The notes beneath the pieces were generated by a model, which saw nothing but the letters and a program-made list of their open reading frames with translations, ran no database searches and was not told where the DNA came from. A program made the position numbers and the translations under genes. From Arboricoccus pini (GTDB lineage: Bacteria > Pseudomonadota > Alphaproteobacteria > Geminicoccales > Geminicoccaceae), in the NCBI RefSeq assembly GCF_900187945.1, contig NZ_FYEH01000018.1:1-64000 (forward strand): a DNA stretch of 64,000 bases, in the 5' to 3' direction. Within the stretch, counting starts at the first letter, position 1. Every line of letters begins with the position of its first letter. Shown piece after piece: positions 1 to 8,314 of this stretch.

Positions 1-65
1 TCGACTTCCATGACGGGGACGCGATTGACGAGCGCCATCTCCTGGGCGGTACGTCCAGCCGCCAT
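1..65 (-). CDS. 5' end of probable sugar ABC transporter ATP-binding protein (partial)
   Basis: Only about 21 codons lie inside the window. The reading frame begins at an ATG read from base 65 (a second in-frame ATG starts at base 38) and runs off the left edge without a stop. The residues visible (MAAGRTAQEM..., then VPVMEV) resemble the lead-in to a nucleotide-binding domain but hold no diagnostic motif. The call rests on position: this frame follows, on the same strand, a ribose-type binding protein gene, and the usual order in this transporter class is binding protein, double-NBD ATPase, permease. The identity is therefore inference. Confidence 0.35.
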   Translation of the reverse strand, partial: MAAGRTAQEMALVNRVPVMEV

Positions 66-240
66 GGCCTGGGCCGTGCGCCTGCGGTCGCGCCTAGCCC
101 AGAAGGGGTAGCGGCGCCGTGGCGGCTTGGGGGCGAGGCGATCGGTCCAGTCTATGGGGCCCACTGTACAAGGAATATAGTCCTTATACAACAGATCTCA
201 TGCGCTGCCCGCTATCCGCCCCACCCATCGCCCCCAAGGT

Positions 241-261
241 CCAGGAGGCGGTGCCTCCTGG
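241..261 (-). promoter_or_regulatory. Intercistronic hairpin downstream of the binding-protein gene
   Basis: Perfect 9-bp arms CCAGGAGGC and GCCTCCTGG flank a 3-base loop. It lies 36 bases after the stop codon of the sugar-binding-protein gene and about 175 bases before the next gene. No T-run follows on the minus strand, so it looks more like an mRNA 3'-end stabiliser than a terminator. Such hairpins commonly keep binding-protein mRNA in excess over ATPase/permease mRNA. Confidence 0.5.
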
Positions 262-296
262 TCGCCGAAGGCTTCTTCCTCCGTGCTCGCCTGGGG

Positions 297-1241
297 CTAT
301 TGCCGTGTCCAGCCGACATAGGAACTGACATTGTCGCGGGTGACGAGTTTGGGCGGCAGCAGGACGACCTGGGTCTCGGGCTTCTTGCCGTCCATGATCT
401 GCTTGCCGATCTCAACTGCCTGTCCTGCCATGGTATAGGGATCCTGGCTGGCGGAGGCCTCGATCAGGTTTCCTTTCTCCTTGAGGGCGACGACGATGTC
501 GGGCGCGCCATCGACCGAGGTGATGAAGAAGTCGTGACGGCCGAGCTGGCGGGCGGCGAGGTCGGAGCCGATCGCCTGGGGATCGTTGATGGTGAAGACC
601 GCCTGGACGTCATCGAAAGCGGTGAGCAAGCCGGTCATGACCTGGAGACCGCCCTCGCGCGAGCCCTGGCCATTTTGGTTGTCGGAGAGGATCTTGATGC
701 CTTTTTCCTTGTCCAGGACCTCATGGCAGCCTTTGACGCGATCGACCACGGCCGAGACGGGGTTGCTGTTTTGAATGATGACGTTGCCTTTGCCCTTCAG
801 CTTGTCGACGATGTACTGACAGGACTGGGCGCCGGCCATGACATTGTCGGTCATGACGGTGCCATCGGCACCCTTGGCGGCGGCATCGACGGCCATGACG
901 ACGATGCCTGCCGCCTGGGCGCGCTTCACGGCGGGCTCGATCGCGTCGGGATCGACGGCATTGAGGACGATCAAATCGACGCCTGACGCGATGAAATTGT
1001 CGATCTGGGTGAACTGCTTGTTGAGGTCGTAATCGGCCGAGACGGCGGTGACGGTGGCCTTGCCGCCGGCGATCTTCCTGGCCGCGGCCTCGGTGCCCTT
1101 GACGATCTGGACGAAGTAGGGATTGCCCAGGCTCCCGACCGAGACGCCGATCGAGGTTAGATCCTTGGCCTCAGCCGCGAGTGGCACGCCGCCTCCCACG
1201 AGTGCGCAGGCCATCGCCGCGTTCAAGATAGAACGTTTCAT
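297..1241 (-). CDS. Ribose-type sugar ABC transporter substrate-binding protein
   Basis: The product is a 314-residue periplasmic protein of the RbsB/LacI-like type 1 binding fold that captures a sugar or polyol for an ABC importer. The first 25 residues (MKRSILNAAM...AEA) form a Sec signal peptide. The mature chain opens with the family strand IGVSVGSLGNPYF and has the paired 'IDNFIASGVDLIVLNAVD' and 'VFTINDPQAIGSDLAA' segments seen in ribose-binding relatives. The start at 1241 is preceded by GGGAGG; an in-frame extension upstream has no ribosome site. The ATPase gene appears to follow at the window edge. The divergent neighbour is an L-ribulokinase, so an L-arabinose-, ribulose- or pentitol-type substrate is plausible, but the ligand cannot be read from sequence. 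Confidence 0.88.
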   Translation of the reverse strand: MKRSILNAAMACALVGGGVPLAAEAKDLTSIGVSVGSLGNPYFVQIVKGTEAAARKIAGGKATVTAVSADYDLNKQFTQIDNFIASGVDLIVLNAVDPDAIEPAVKRAQAAGIVVMAVDAAAKGADGTVMTDNVMAGAQSCQYIVDKLKGKGNVIIQNSNPVSAVVDRVKGCHEVLDKEKGIKILSDNQNGQGSREGGLQVMTGLLTAFDDVQAVFTINDPQAIGSDLAARQLGRHDFFITSVDGAPDIVVALKEKGNLIEASASQDPYTMAGQAVEIGKQIMDGKKPETQVVLLPPKLVTRDNVSSYVGWTRQ

Positions 1242-1318
1242 TGTCGACCTCCCTTGATCGCCGCATCCTGAGTTGGCGGCGTTGATTATCAGGCCGAGAG
1301 AATGCGGCCCCCGCCATC

Positions 1319-1347
1319 CTGTCAACTGTCGCCGGCCCGGCTATGAT
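1319..1347 (+). promoter_or_regulatory. Candidate sigma70-type promoter for the ribulokinase gene
   Basis: CTGTCA (4 of 6 to TTGACA) and TATGAT (5 of 6 to TATAAT) are separated by 17 bases and lie 39 bases before the ribulokinase start codon. The intergenic space is shared with the divergent binding-protein gene. No operator palindrome was recognised. Confidence 0.4.
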
Positions 1348-1385
1348 CGCGTCCCAAAGGGTGGAAGGCGGGAGGCCGGCCGCGA

Positions 1386-2942
1386 ATGACGGAGAAAGCC
1401 TATGCGATCGGGCTCGATTTCGGCTCGGAATCGGCTCGAGGCGTGCTCCTCGACCTGAAAACCGGCCAGATCGCGCACCGCGCCATGCATGCCTATCGCC
1501 ACGGCATCATGAGCGAGCGCCTGCCCGATGGCTCGCGTCTTGGCCCGGCCTGGGCCCTTCAATGCGCGAGCGACTATGTCGAGGCGGCCCAGATCCTGCT
1601 GGAAGCCCTGGGCTCGGGCCGGCAGATCATCGGCATTGGCATCGACTTCACCGCCTCCTCGCCCTTGCCGGCGAGGCTGGACGGCACGCCGCTTTCAGAC
1701 CTCCATCCCGAGCGGCCGCATGCCTATGTGAAGCTCTGGAAGCATCGCGCCGCTCAATTTCATGCCGATGCGATCAATGCCAGGGGCGGTGATTTCCTCC
1801 GGGATTGCGGCGGCCGTGTCTCGGCGGAATGGCTCCTGCCCAAGGCCGCTCAGCTTGCGGCCGAGGATCCCGATCTCTGGGACATGACCGAGCGTTTCAT
1901 CGAGGCTGGCGACTGGCTGGTCTGGCAACTCACCGGGCAGGAGGGGCGCAGCCTCTCCTTTGCCACCTTCAAGGCGCAGTATCACGAAGGGGAGGGGTAT
2001 CCAGTGCATGTCGTGCCGGGGCTGGCGGACCGGCTGGCACCCCCCTTGCCGATCGGTCAGGCGGTGGGCGGCCTGACCGCCGCCTGGCGCCAACGCACGG
2101 GTCTGAGGGGCCCCTGCCTGGTGGCCGCCGCCGTCATCGATTCGCATGTGGTCATGCCGGCCGTGGGGGCGACTAGGCCAGGCACGCTCGTGGGGGCACT
2201 CGGCACCTCGGCCGCCTTTCTTCTCCTGGACCGCGAGCCCCGCCCGCTGCCGCACGGCATCGAGGGCATGGCCAAGGACGGCATGCTGCCGGGCTTCTTT
2301 GCCTACGAGTCCGGCATGGCGGCCTTCGGCGACACGCTTGCCTGGTTCGTCCGCCATTTCCCCAAAGGCGGCTCCACCGCCGACGCCTTCATCGCCCATG
2401 GCGAGGCGGCGGCGGCCCTGCCGCCCGGCGGCAGCGGTCTCGTGGCGCTGGACTGGTGGGCCGGATGTCGCGTGCCGCACGCCGATTCCCGCCTCTCCGG
2501 TCTTCTCCTTGGCCTCACGCTCCAGACCGGGCCGGCGGAGATCTACCGTGCCCTCATGGAGGCACTGGCCTTCGGCGCGCGCACCATTCGTGACGCGCTC
2601 CAGGATGGCGGCGTGCCCGTCGGCCGCATCGTGCTCACGAGCGGGCTGGCCGGCCGTAATCCCTTCCTCATGCAGCTCATGGCGGACGTGCTGGCAGCGC
2701 CCGTTCACGTGCCTGATCTGGTCGAGGCGACGGCGCTCGCGGCCGCGATCCACGGTGCCGTGGCGGGCGGCGTCGTCGAGGATTTCGCCGCCGCCGCCGA
2801 CCGCTTCGGCGCCACCCGCTTTGCGACCTACGAACCAAACGAGGCGGCCTCGTCTGTCTATGGCGATCTCTTCGCCCATTACCGGACACTCAGCGGCGAC
2901 TCGTCACTTCGCGCCATCATGCACAGCCTGGCGCCGGGCTGA
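1386..2942 (+). CDS. araB: L-ribulokinase (FGGY-family carbohydrate kinase)
   Basis: This 518-residue cytoplasmic kinase phosphorylates L-ribulose (or a related ketopentose/pentitol) with ATP. The N-terminal phosphate loop IGLDFGSESARGVLLD is near residues 8-23. Ribulokinase-specific stretches follow: HAYVKLWKHRAAQFHA (around 113-128), SAEWLLPKA (around 146) and FIEAGDWLVWQLTG (around 172). The C-terminal ATPase half has the usual GALGTSAAF and LTSGLAGRNPFLMQ motifs. Length fits the family (about 520-560). The start has GGGAGG about 11 bases upstream. It is divergent from a sugar-binding-protein gene, which suggests import and phosphorylation of one pentose. No epimerase or isomerase partner lies in the window. 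Confidence 0.88.
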   Translation: MTEKAYAIGLDFGSESARGVLLDLKTGQIAHRAMHAYRHGIMSERLPDGSRLGPAWALQCASDYVEAAQILLEALGSGRQIIGIGIDFTASSPLPARLDGTPLSDLHPERPHAYVKLWKHRAAQFHADAINARGGDFLRDCGGRVSAEWLLPKAAQLAAEDPDLWDMTERFIEAGDWLVWQLTGQEGRSLSFATFKAQYHEGEGYPVHVVPGLADRLAPPLPIGQAVGGLTAAWRQRTGLRGPCLVAAAVIDSHVVMPAVGATRPGTLVGALGTSAAFLLLDREPRPLPHGIEGMAKDGMLPGFFAYESGMAAFGDTLAWFVRHFPKGGSTADAFIAHGEAAAALPPGGSGLVALDWWAGCRVPHADSRLSGLLLGLTLQTGPAEIYRALMEALAFGARTIRDALQDGGVPVGRIVLTSGLAGRNPFLMQLMADVLAAPVHVPDLVEATALAAAIHGAVAGGVVEDFAAAADRFGATRFATYEPNEAASSVYGDLFAHYRTLSGDSSLRAIMHSLAPG

Positions 2943-2967
2943 GCCTGGCCCGGGACCGGCCGGGGGC

Positions 2968-3627
2968 TCAGTCCTGGAGGAAGGGGTTGCTCTTGCGCTC
3001 GGCGCCGATCGTCGATCCATGGCCGTGGCCGGGGATGAAGCCAATGTCGTCGGGGAGGGGAAGGAGCTTGGTGCGGATCGCCTGGATCAGCGCCTCGTGG
3101 TCGCCATAGGCGAAGTCCGTCCGTCCGACCGAGCCCTTGAAGAGGACGTCGCCGACCAGCGCCAGCTTCAGCTCGGTGGCGAGATAGACGAGGCTGCCCG
3201 GCGTGTGGCCCGGGCAGTGGAGCACGGCGAACGGCCGGCCGCCGATCGTTACCGTGTCGCCTTCCTTCAGCCAGCGATCCGGCGTCACCGGTGCCGCCTC
3301 GGTGATGCCGAACTTCGCCCCTGACTGGGCGAGGTCGTCCAAAAGAAAGCGGTCCCGCTCGTCCGGGCCCAGGATCGGAACGGGGTGCCCGCTCCTTGCC
3401 ACCAGCCGCTCGCGCAGCACCGTGGCACCGGCCGCGTGGTCGACATGGCCGTGCGTGAGGAGGATTTGCTCGACATCCAGGCCCTGGCCGCCCGTCGCCT
3501 CCATCAGCTTGTCGACGTCGCCGCCCGGGTCGACCACGGTTGCGAGCTTGTTCGTCTCGTCCCACCAGATCGTGCAGTTCTGCCGGATCGACGTGACCTG
3601 CACCATCATGCCCTTGAACTCGCCCAT
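2968..3627 (-). CDS. MBL-fold metallo-hydrolase (glyoxalase II-like)
   Basis: The product is 219 residues with the metallo-beta-lactamase fold. The metal-binding signature THGHVDHAAG is near residue 79, followed by a downstream HCPGHTPGS histidine and an ALVGDVLF aspartate, so a binuclear metal centre is intact. It is close to short YcbL-type glyoxalase II-like hydrolases, which cleave thioesters or related substrates; the real substrate is unknown. The frame permits starts at Met1 or at the Met-Met pair six residues later. The gene is convergent with the ribulokinase gene, 25 bases away. A second, canonical glyoxalase II is present near 57 kb. Confidence 0.85.
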   Translation of the reverse strand: MGEFKGMMVQVTSIRQNCTIWWDETNKLATVVDPGGDVDKLMEATGGQGLDVEQILLTHGHVDHAAGATVLRERLVARSGHPVPILGPDERDRFLLDDLAQSGAKFGITEAAPVTPDRWLKEGDTVTIGGRPFAVLHCPGHTPGSLVYLATELKLALVGDVLFKGSVGRTDFAYGDHEALIQAIRTKLLPLPDDIGFIPGHGHGSTIGAERKSNPFLQD

Positions 3628-3855
3628 CCGGCCCTCGCCCTATCAATCCTTGCATGTCCAGGGCTTCTTATGGGCCGCCAGAGCCGTCGTTGCCACCGCC
3701 GGCTTCGTCTTATGGACGCCAAGAGCGCCATTTCGGGCGGCCCCGCCATGCGTTATGATCCAGTTCGCGTCCGGCCGAATCACGGCACCGGGGATCAGCC
3801 ATGAAGGTGACGTGGTGCTGGCAGGCCATCCGATCGCAGCTTGGAGGGCCCGCCC

Positions 3856-4803
3856 GTGAGCGAGGTCCAGGCAGTCCAGGTGCGGGGCGCGCTCGATGCC
3901 CGCGCCATGTCGTGGCTGCTCCTCCTTTGCATGGCCTGGGGCGCGCAGCAGGTCGTCATCAAGCTGGCGCTGCCGACCGTGCCGCCGCTCTGGCAGATCT
4001 CGCTCCGCTCGCTTATTCCAGCCTTCCTGATCATCGCCTGGGCGCGCCTGCGGGGCGAAAACGTGCTCGTGCCGGACAAGAGCCTGAAGGGGGGCCTCGT
4101 CCTTGGCCTCGTCTTCACGATCGAGTTTTTACTGGTCTACCAGGGCACGGCGCGGACGACCGCGTCGCGTTCGGTCATGTTCTTCTACACGGCCCCGTTC
4201 TTCGTCTCGCTCGGCGCCCATTTCACCATCCCGGCCGAGCGGCTCTCGCGCCGCCAGGCAGGCGGCCTCCTTTTGGCCTTCGCAGGGGTCCTAGTCGCCG
4301 TCGGCGATGGCCTGCGCCTGCCGCAATGGCACGAGATCCTGGGCGATCTCATGGTCCTCATGGGGGCGGCGCTCTGGGCCGTGACCACGCTGATGTCGCG
4401 CCTGACGGCCCTGCGTTTCGCAACGCCCGCGAGGCTCGTCTTCTACCAGATGGCCGTCTCCGCCATCCTCTCGCCGCTCTCGGCCCTCGCCGCCGGCCAG
4501 CCCTTGCCGCTCGACATGGACCTCAAAGCCGCCCTCTCGATCCTCTACCAGTCGGTCGGCGTCTCCTTCGTCACCTACATCGTCTGGTTCTGGCTGGTCA
4601 GGCATTACCCGGCCTCCAGGCTTTCCTCCTTCACTTTCCTCACCCCCGTGCTCGGCATGGCCGCCAGCGCGCTCGTCCTGGGCGAGCCCCTGACTCCGCT
4701 CCTCCTCCTGGCGCTGGCCCTGATCTGCGGCGGCATCTACCTCGTCAATCGTCGCGGTCCCGGCGAGGCCGAGGCGACGCCGCGCCTCTTGCGCGGGCGC
4801 TAG
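3856..4803 (+). CDS. EamA/DMT-family transporter
   Basis: A 315-residue inner-membrane protein with ten predicted hydrophobic helices arranged as two EamA repeats. The first repeat starts at WLLLLCMAWGAQQVVIKLA and the second at LGDLMVLMGAALWAVTTLMSRL. The family moves small metabolites, often amino acids or their derivatives, usually outward. I take the GTG at 3856 as the start because GGAGGG sits 7 bases before it; a TTG five codons upstream would overlap that site. The last helix, followed by a short Arg-rich tail, runs to the stop. It is convergent with the dehydratase-like gene that follows, one base away. The substrate is not predictable. Confidence 0.85.
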   Translation: MSEVQAVQVRGALDARAMSWLLLLCMAWGAQQVVIKLALPTVPPLWQISLRSLIPAFLIIAWARLRGENVLVPDKSLKGGLVLGLVFTIEFLLVYQGTARTTASRSVMFFYTAPFFVSLGAHFTIPAERLSRRQAGGLLLAFAGVLVAVGDGLRLPQWHEILGDLMVLMGAALWAVTTLMSRLTALRFATPARLVFYQMAVSAILSPLSALAAGQPLPLDMDLKAALSILYQSVGVSFVTYIVWFWLVRHYPASRLSSFTFLTPVLGMAASALVLGEPLTPLLLLALALICGGIYLVNRRGPGEAEATPRLLRGR

Positions 4804-4804
4804 G

Positions 4805-5761
4805 TCAGTTTTTCAGCACCCAGTCCTGGAAGAGGGCGAGGTCGATATTGCCGCCGCTGAGCGGCAGCCCGACGCGACGGCCCCGCATGGCCTCCCGCTC
4901 CTGCAGGAGGGCCGCCAGGGGGGCTGCCCCGGCACCCTCGGCCAGATTATGCGTATCCGTCCAGTAGGCGCGAATGGCAGCCGCGATCTCGTCGTCGGAG
5001 ACAGTGACGATCCGTGCGGCACCCTTAGCGATCATGGCCAGCGCGTCCGCGTCGGGAACCCTGGTCGCCAGCCCGTCGGCCTGGGTGTCGGCGCGCTCGA
5101 TTGTGACCGGGCGGCCGGCTTCCAACGATAGCGCATAGGTGGGCGCACCCTTGGCCTGCACGCCGATTATCTCGGTTTTGAGCCCCAGAAGATCGCGGGC
5201 CTGGATGGCACCGCAAATGCTGGAGCCCTGGCCGATCGGCACGTAGAGGGCGTCGAGCGGCGGGGCGCCGCGAAAGAGCTCCAGCGCCCAGGTAGCCACA
5301 CCCAGGACCAGGTCCGGGTGGAAGGAAGGGGCAAAGAAGCGGCCCTCGACCTCGGCCAGGCGCCTTGCCTCGGCGCGCGCCGCATCGAAATCCTGGCCAT
5401 GCTCGATCAGCCGCGCACCGAAAGCGCGCATGGCGGCGTTCTTCTCGCGGCTATTCCCCTCGGGGACGACGATCGTGACGTCGATGCCGTGCCTTGCCCC
5501 GGCAAAGGCCAGCGACTGGCCATGATTGCCGCGTGTCGCCGAGATCAGCCCGTTTGGCGCCAAACCCTGCTCGGCGAGACGACGCACATGAACGATGCCG
5601 CCCCTGACCTTGAAGGCGCCGGTCGGTGTCTGGTTCTCGTGCTTGACCCAGACCTCGGCCGCCGTCCGGGCGCAGAGCAGCGGCCAGCTATAGGCGGCCG
5701 TTGCCGCGAAGACCTCGTGGACCTCCGCTGCCGCCGCTTCCAGCTCAACGAGCGAGAACAT
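4805..5761 (-). CDS. Threonine dehydratase-like PLP enzyme (short form)
   Basis: A 318-residue fold-type II PLP enzyme related to catabolic threonine/serine dehydratases. The Schiff-base lysine is Lys51 in TPTGAFKVRGG, the substrate/phosphate loop ATRGNHGQS is intact, and a C-terminal LSGGNIDL supplies the cofactor-ring contact. No ACT regulatory domain follows, so it is not the long biosynthetic IlvA. The start at 5761 is chosen because GGAAGGGA lies about 6 bases upstream; an 11-codon extension adds no recognisable sequence. Threonine or serine deamination is the family activity. Hydroxyaspartate dehydratase or racemase activity is possible for members of this length. Confidence 0.85.
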   Translation of the reverse strand: MFSLVELEAAAAEVHEVFAATAAYSWPLLCARTAAEVWVKHENQTPTGAFKVRGGIVHVRRLAEQGLAPNGLISATRGNHGQSLAFAGARHGIDVTIVVPEGNSREKNAAMRAFGARLIEHGQDFDAARAEARRLAEVEGRFFAPSFHPDLVLGVATWALELFRGAPPLDALYVPIGQGSSICGAIQARDLLGLKTEIIGVQAKGAPTYALSLEAGRPVTIERADTQADGLATRVPDADALAMIAKGAARIVTVSDDEIAAAIRAYWTDTHNLAEGAGAAPLAALLQEREAMRGRRVGLPLSGGNIDLALFQDWVLKN

Positions 5762-6171
5762 CGCAATCCCTTCCTCACAGGCCTGGGTCCGCATGCTTGC
5801 AGCCCTGGGCTTGAACGATGCGGCGATCGCGTCGATCTCGCGATCCGGCCAACTGACGCGCCGGCGTCCAAGCTTTCACCGCTCGGCCGGATCGGGCCGG
5901 TTGGGTGGACAATTCGCATGCGATGCCAGCATCGCCGGATTATGGGGGCGCCGTGGGAAGAGTCCACGCCCCTGGCGAGGATGAGCAAGGATCAAAGGAC
6001 AGCCATGCTCGATGTCCACATCGTCGCTCGCAGTCCTCAGCCGCCATGTGGACGCCGTCGTCCTGGCAGCCTTGGATCAGCTGATTAGCGAGGCGGCCGA
6101 CGCTGACACGGTCACGATCAATCCGCTGGCCTTCGCCAAGGCGCCTGCCTCGCCGTTCCCTTGAACGAACG
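5762..6171. other. Gene-free stretch upstream of the cyclase remnant
   Basis: No convincing coding frame was seen on either strand. It contains a small perfect palindrome at 5920-5935 (GCGATGC and GCATCGC, 2-base loop). The stretch probably includes eroded upstream parts of the cyclase-like pseudogene that follows, but I could not align any segment to a family. Confidence 0.4.
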
Positions 6172-6358
6172 GATTACTTCGGCCAGACGGTAAACACCGC
6201 CGCGCGCGTTCAGGGATCGGCCGGCACGGAAGCCTCGTGACGGCAACGATCGCCGAGGATCAGGCGACGAGGCAGATGATCGCGGCCGCAGTCTTCACCA
6301 TCTCAGTGCGGCGCTCAAAGGCATCGAGGGCAAAACGTCGATCTACGAAATTTCCTAG
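6172..6358 (+). pseudogene. Remnant of class III adenylate/guanylate cyclase C-terminus
   Basis: Three consecutive pieces in three different frames spell the end of a class III nucleotide cyclase. Frame 1 (from 6172) gives DYFGQTVNTAARVQGSAG, the catalytic Asn/Arg region of the family. Frame 3 (from 6234) gives LVTATIAEDQATRQ. Frame 2 (from 6314) gives LKGIEGKTSIYEIS and then TAG at 6356-6358. At least two frameshifts separate them, and the N-terminal two thirds of the domain is absent or unrecognisable. The gene is therefore dead. The family converts ATP or GTP to the cyclic nucleotide. Confidence 0.75.
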
Positions 6359-6507
6359 CCAGCCCCCGGTGGAGCGGCCGCCTCTGCCCGTCGCTTGAAT
6401 AGCCGCCGCGCCGCGGTCCCGCTGCTTGGTCCCGGTAATACGGACTCGCTGGATGGACGTTGCCGGCCGACTCACTCGTAGCTGGGCTCGGCGTTGATTC
6501 CTTGTGC

Positions 6508-7305
6508 TCAGCCCGTTGCCGGCTGGGCCTGGATGAACGCGGCCAGGGCCACATCGAAGCCCTCGCGCTGCTCGATATTGGCCAGATGGGCAGCTTCGAG
6601 TTCGATCAGGTAGGCGCCCTGGATGGCCTCGGCGATGGCACGGCCGGCCTCCGGTGGCGTGCCCTTGTCGTGGGTTCCGACGATGACCGCGGTCGTGGTG
6701 GCGATATTGGGTAATGCCGCCAGCAGATCCATGTCGCGCACCGCAGCACAGGTGGCGACATAGCCCTCGGGATCGCAGGCGCGCAGCATGGCATCGATGC
6801 GGGCCACCGCATCGGGCTCCCGCTCCTTGAAGCCTGGCGTGAACCAGTTGGCCATGACCGCGTCGGCTATGGCGTCGATGCCGAGGTCGCGCACCTTCGC
6901 AATCCGCTCGTCATAGACGGCAGGGTTGGCCGTCCGGGCGGCGGTATTGGCCAGGATCAGCGCATTCAGGCGCTCTGGCGCATGCAGAGCCAGCCACATA
7001 CCGATCATGCCGCCGATCGAGATGCCGCAAAACGCCACCGACTTCAGCTCCAGGGCATCCAGAAGGCAGAGCACGTCCTTGCCCAGCCGCTCGATCGAAT
7101 AGGGACCCGGGGCGATCTCGGAAGCGCCATGGCCCCGCATGTCATAGCGCAGCACTCCGTGCGTCTCGAGAAGGGCCGGCATCTGATCGTCGAAAAGGGC
7201 GTGAGTGGTGCCGAGCGCCGCTGAAAGGAGGATGACGGGGCCATCTTCCGCCCCCTCGAACTTGTAGGCGAGCCGCTGGCCGTCATCGAGCGTGATCGTC
7301 TGCAT
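6508..7305 (-). CDS. pcaD: Alpha/beta hydrolase, 3-oxoadipate enol-lactonase-like
   Basis: A 265-residue alpha/beta hydrolase. The nucleophile elbow is G-I-Ser96-I-G, the acid is Asp213 in GTHDKGTPP, and the base is His240 in EAAHLANIEQ. The oxyanion segment and the ANTAARTANPAVYDERI stretch after the elbow match PcaD, which opens 3-oxoadipate enol-lactone in the beta-ketoadipate pathway for aromatic compounds. No other pca genes are adjacent, so the pathway role is inferred from sequence only. Some PcaD-like proteins act on other lactones. The gene stands alone, divergent from the EcsC gene. Confidence 0.75.
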   Translation of the reverse strand: MQTITLDDGQRLAYKFEGAEDGPVILLSAALGTTHALFDDQMPALLETHGVLRYDMRGHGASEIAPGPYSIERLGKDVLCLLDALELKSVAFCGISIGGMIGMWLALHAPERLNALILANTAARTANPAVYDERIAKVRDLGIDAIADAVMANWFTPGFKEREPDAVARIDAMLRACDPEGYVATCAAVRDMDLLAALPNIATTTAVIVGTHDKGTPPEAGRAIAEAIQGAYLIELEAAHLANIEQREGFDVALAAFIQAQPATG

Positions 7306-7480
7306 GTCCTTGACCTTCCAAAACGACGACTTGCCTGAAGATGGCAGTCCTTGGCCCCTTGGCCAAGCACATGGCGGCGGGGCCGGATCTTGCGCCCTCT
7401 TCGGGCGTTGTCCCCCGCGAGTGAAATGGGTTGCGTCAGGCGGTCGGGATCACGATCTCTACCCTAGACAGGAGGCCAGT

Positions 7481-8314
7481 ATGAGCGGCACGGACATGGT
7501 GATCGCCGCATCGGCGGACGCCCTTAACGACAATCTCCCGGCGGAGCTTCCCTTCGGACTGCCGCTGGCGGCCCTGGAGGAACTGACCCATGCGCGTCAT
7601 GTGCTGGAGCAGGATTCGCTGACGACCAGGCTTTCGGCCGCGGTCGGTCAGCCGATCGACGCGATCAAGCGCCGCCTGCCGACCAAGTTGCAGTCGCTGA
7701 TCGACGAGTCGCTCCGCCGCGTCCTCTCGCGCGCGCTCAAGACCGTCCTTAGTCACGAGCCGACCCGCAGCCTGCCCATGGTGCGCGCCGACTGGCTGCA
7801 TCGCGGCCTGGCGGCGGCCAGCGGGGCGGCGGGCGGCGCTTTCGGCCTCGGCGGTACGCTGGTCGAGCTGCCGGTCTCGACCTCGTTGCTGCTGCGCCAG
7901 ATCGCGGCCGAGGCCGTCGCCAATGGCGAGGACCCGACCGACCCCGTGACGGGCATCGAATGCCTGAAGGTCTTCGCCTTCGGCAGCCATGACGAGCCCG
8001 CCGATGGCGGCGAGACCGGCTATTTCGCCACCCGCATCGCCCTTGCCCGCCTCATCCCCAACATGAGCACAGCCATGCTGCCGAGCTTCGTGGGCGCGAT
8101 CACGGCGCGCTTTACCCAGCCCGTTCTTCTCAAGCTCGCCACCCAGGCGGCACCCGTCGTCGGTGCCGCCGCCGGGGCAGGGATCAATCTCGTCTTTCTC
8201 GAGCATTTCCGCCGCGTCGCCCGCGCGCATTTCACCGTCCGTCGCCTGGAGCGGGAATATGGCGCCGAGAATGTTCGACTTGCCTATGAGGCGGCGCGCC
8301 CGTCCCAGGGCTGA
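7481..8314 (+). CDS. EcsC-family protein
   Basis: The 277-residue product matches the EcsC family, whose biochemical role is unclear; it is named after a Bacillus protein encoded beside an ABC transporter. The chain has a glycine/alanine-rich hydrophobic central part (GLAAASGAAGGAFGLGGTLVELP, around residues 108-130), the family segment GIECLKVFAFG, and a second hydrophobic stretch near LATQAAPVVGAAAGAGINLVF. It ends in a basic amphipathic tail. The ATG at 7481 follows AGGAGG closely. The 3' end overlaps the convergent Rieske-FAD gene by 31 bases. Confidence 0.8.
   Translation: MSGTDMVIAASADALNDNLPAELPFGLPLAALEELTHARHVLEQDSLTTRLSAAVGQPIDAIKRRLPTKLQSLIDESLRRVLSRALKTVLSHEPTRSLPMVRADWLHRGLAAASGAAGGAFGLGGTLVELPVSTSLLLRQIAAEAVANGEDPTDPVTGIECLKVFAFGSHDEPADGGETGYFATRIALARLIPNMSTAMLPSFVGAITARFTQPVLLKLATQAAPVVGAAAGAGINLVFLEHFRRVARAHFTVRRLEREYGAENVRLAYEAARPSQG

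Noticed and set aside
1695-2879. 394-codon open frame on the minus strand inside the ribulokinase gene
   Set aside because: Composition (Arg/Gly/His/Glu-rich, no motifs) is that of an antisense shadow of a GC-rich gene; the plus-strand ribulokinase has clear family motifs.
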